Source: Nocardioides sp. (GTDB taxonomy: Bacteria > Actinomycetota > Actinomycetes > Propionibacteriales > Nocardioidaceae). From it: a stretch of 64,000 nt of DNA. This document shows, in pieces, positions 63,563 to 64,000 of this stretch. Position 1 is the stretch's first letter. Every line of letters begins with the position of its first letter. The notes beneath the pieces were generated by a model. That model had not been told where the DNA came from. It saw only the letters and a list, made by a program, of their open reading frames with translations, and did not search any database. The stretch lies in contig JAICHQ010000004.1 in NCBI GenBank assembly GCA_025924815.1, forward strand, positions 18,331-82,330, read 5' to 3'. Made by a program: the position numbers and the translations under genes.

Positions 63563-64000
63563 GTGGGTACGACGGTCGATCGCTTGCTGCCTCCCGCGGA
63601 CGACGGGGTCGCGGAGGCACTGCTCGAGCTGACCCGGGAGATCGCCACCAAGGAGCTGGCGCCGCAGGTCCACGAGGCCGAGGAGCGGGGCGAGTTCCCG
63701 GAGTCGGCGTACCGCCTGCTGGGCAAGTCGGGCCTGCTCAGCCTGCCGTTCCCGGAGGAGTACGGCGGGGGCGGGCAGCCGTACGAGGTCTACCTCCAGG
63801 TCGTCGAGGAGATCGCGACGGCCTGGCCCAGCGTCGGCGTGGGCGTCAGCGTGCACACCCTGACCGCGAACGTCGTGGAGGTCAACGGCAGCGATGAGCT
63901 CAAGGAGGAGTGGCTCCCTCGCCTGCTCGGCGGCGACTGGCTCGGCGCCTACTGCCTGTCCGAGCCGCAGGCCGGATCCGACGTCAGCGGCATCCGTACC
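63563..64000 (+). CDS. Acyl-CoA dehydrogenase family protein, 3' end cut by window edge
   Basis: N-terminal 146 codons of a second acyl-CoA dehydrogenase, open to the last base of the window. From the GTG at 63563 it reads VGTTVDRLLPPADDGVAEALLELTREIATKELAPQVHEAEERGEFPESAYRLLGKSGLLSLPFPEEYGGGGQPYEVYLQVVEEIATAWPSV, then GAYCLSEPQAGSDVSGIRT, the FAD-contacting SEPxAGSDxxxIRT motif. About 240 residues should follow. The start follows a CATCAT box by six bases. It is the family copy closest to rlmB and is on the same strand, beyond the repeat-bordered nuclease gene. Confidence 0.9.
   Translation, partial: MGTTVDRLLPPADDGVAEALLELTREIATKELAPQVHEAEERGEFPESAYRLLGKSGLLSLPFPEEYGGGGQPYEVYLQVVEEIATAWPSVGVGVSVHTLTANVVEVNGSDELKEEWLPRLLGGDWLGAYCLSEPQAGSDVSGIRT

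Overview
The window is very GC-rich and carries several markers of high-GC Gram-positive bacteria: the mycothiol glycosyltransferase mshA, CarD, a SenX3/RegX3 (PhoR/PhoP-like) pair with a PHO box, an HbhA-like protein next to an XRE regulator, a class II HelD/HelR with a rifamycin-associated element, and many apparently leaderless promoters. I read it as an actinobacterial chromosome, probably Nocardioidaceae (Nocardioides-like). The family is an inference from gene style and word use, not a search result. I found no rRNA, tRNA, integrase, insertion sequence or CRISPR array.

Layout. 1-6056: exopolysaccharide genes (a flippase cut by the left edge, GT2, GT4, a WecG/TagA-type transferase, and gmd-fcl making GDP-L-fucose). 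6125-12630: sulfate activation (cysD-cysN, and a CysC fused to a degenerate ATP-sulfurylase-like domain and a low-molecular-weight tyrosine phosphatase), with a lone PqqD-like protein and two tandem TauE/SafE permeases. 12820-15729: asparaginase, a small membrane protein, XRE regulator plus HbhA-like protein, and a mannose-phosphate-isomerase-type cupin. 15755-24151: a secreted double LamG-like protein, the dTDP-rhamnose genes (a fused rmlC-rmlD, rmlB, rmlA), a WbaP-like initiating sugar transferase, a GalE-like epimerase with an in-frame minisatellite, and a cell-wall amidase. 24174-31017: acyl-CoA dehydrogenase, a pterin-binding protein opposite a RibD-like reductase, a frameshifted AbiEi/DUF559-like gene, a UBP zinc finger protein, typA and a small cysteine protein, with two copies of a palindromic repeat. 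31256-37469: a fused ABC exporter divergent from helR around a rifamycin-associated element. 37565-47607: M4 protease fused to an emfourin-like domain, racemase, SDR, mshA, YbjN-like and GNAT proteins, EamA transporter, lutABC. 47616-62363: a conserved actinobacterial core (regX3-senX3 / phoU, gpm, carD, ispD, ispF, cysS, rlmB), interrupted between ispD and cysS by accessory genes. 62364-64000: an AbiEi-DUF559 gene bracketed by inverted 22-bp repeats, then the start of an acyl-CoA dehydrogenase.

How the genes may work together. The left third looks like one surface-glycan region: nucleotide sugars (GDP-fucose, dTDP-rhamnose, UDP-galactose), an initiating transferase, glycosyltransferases and a flippase. 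PAPS-making genes lie beside the fucose genes, and a Wzb-like phosphatase is fused to the PAPS kinase. This suggests, but does not prove, a sulfated glycan. The strongest candidates for something new are the CysC-phosphatase fusion, two palindromic repeat families associated with AbiEi/DUF559-type genes, the shared rifamycin element between helR and an ABC exporter, and the protease-inhibitor fusion.
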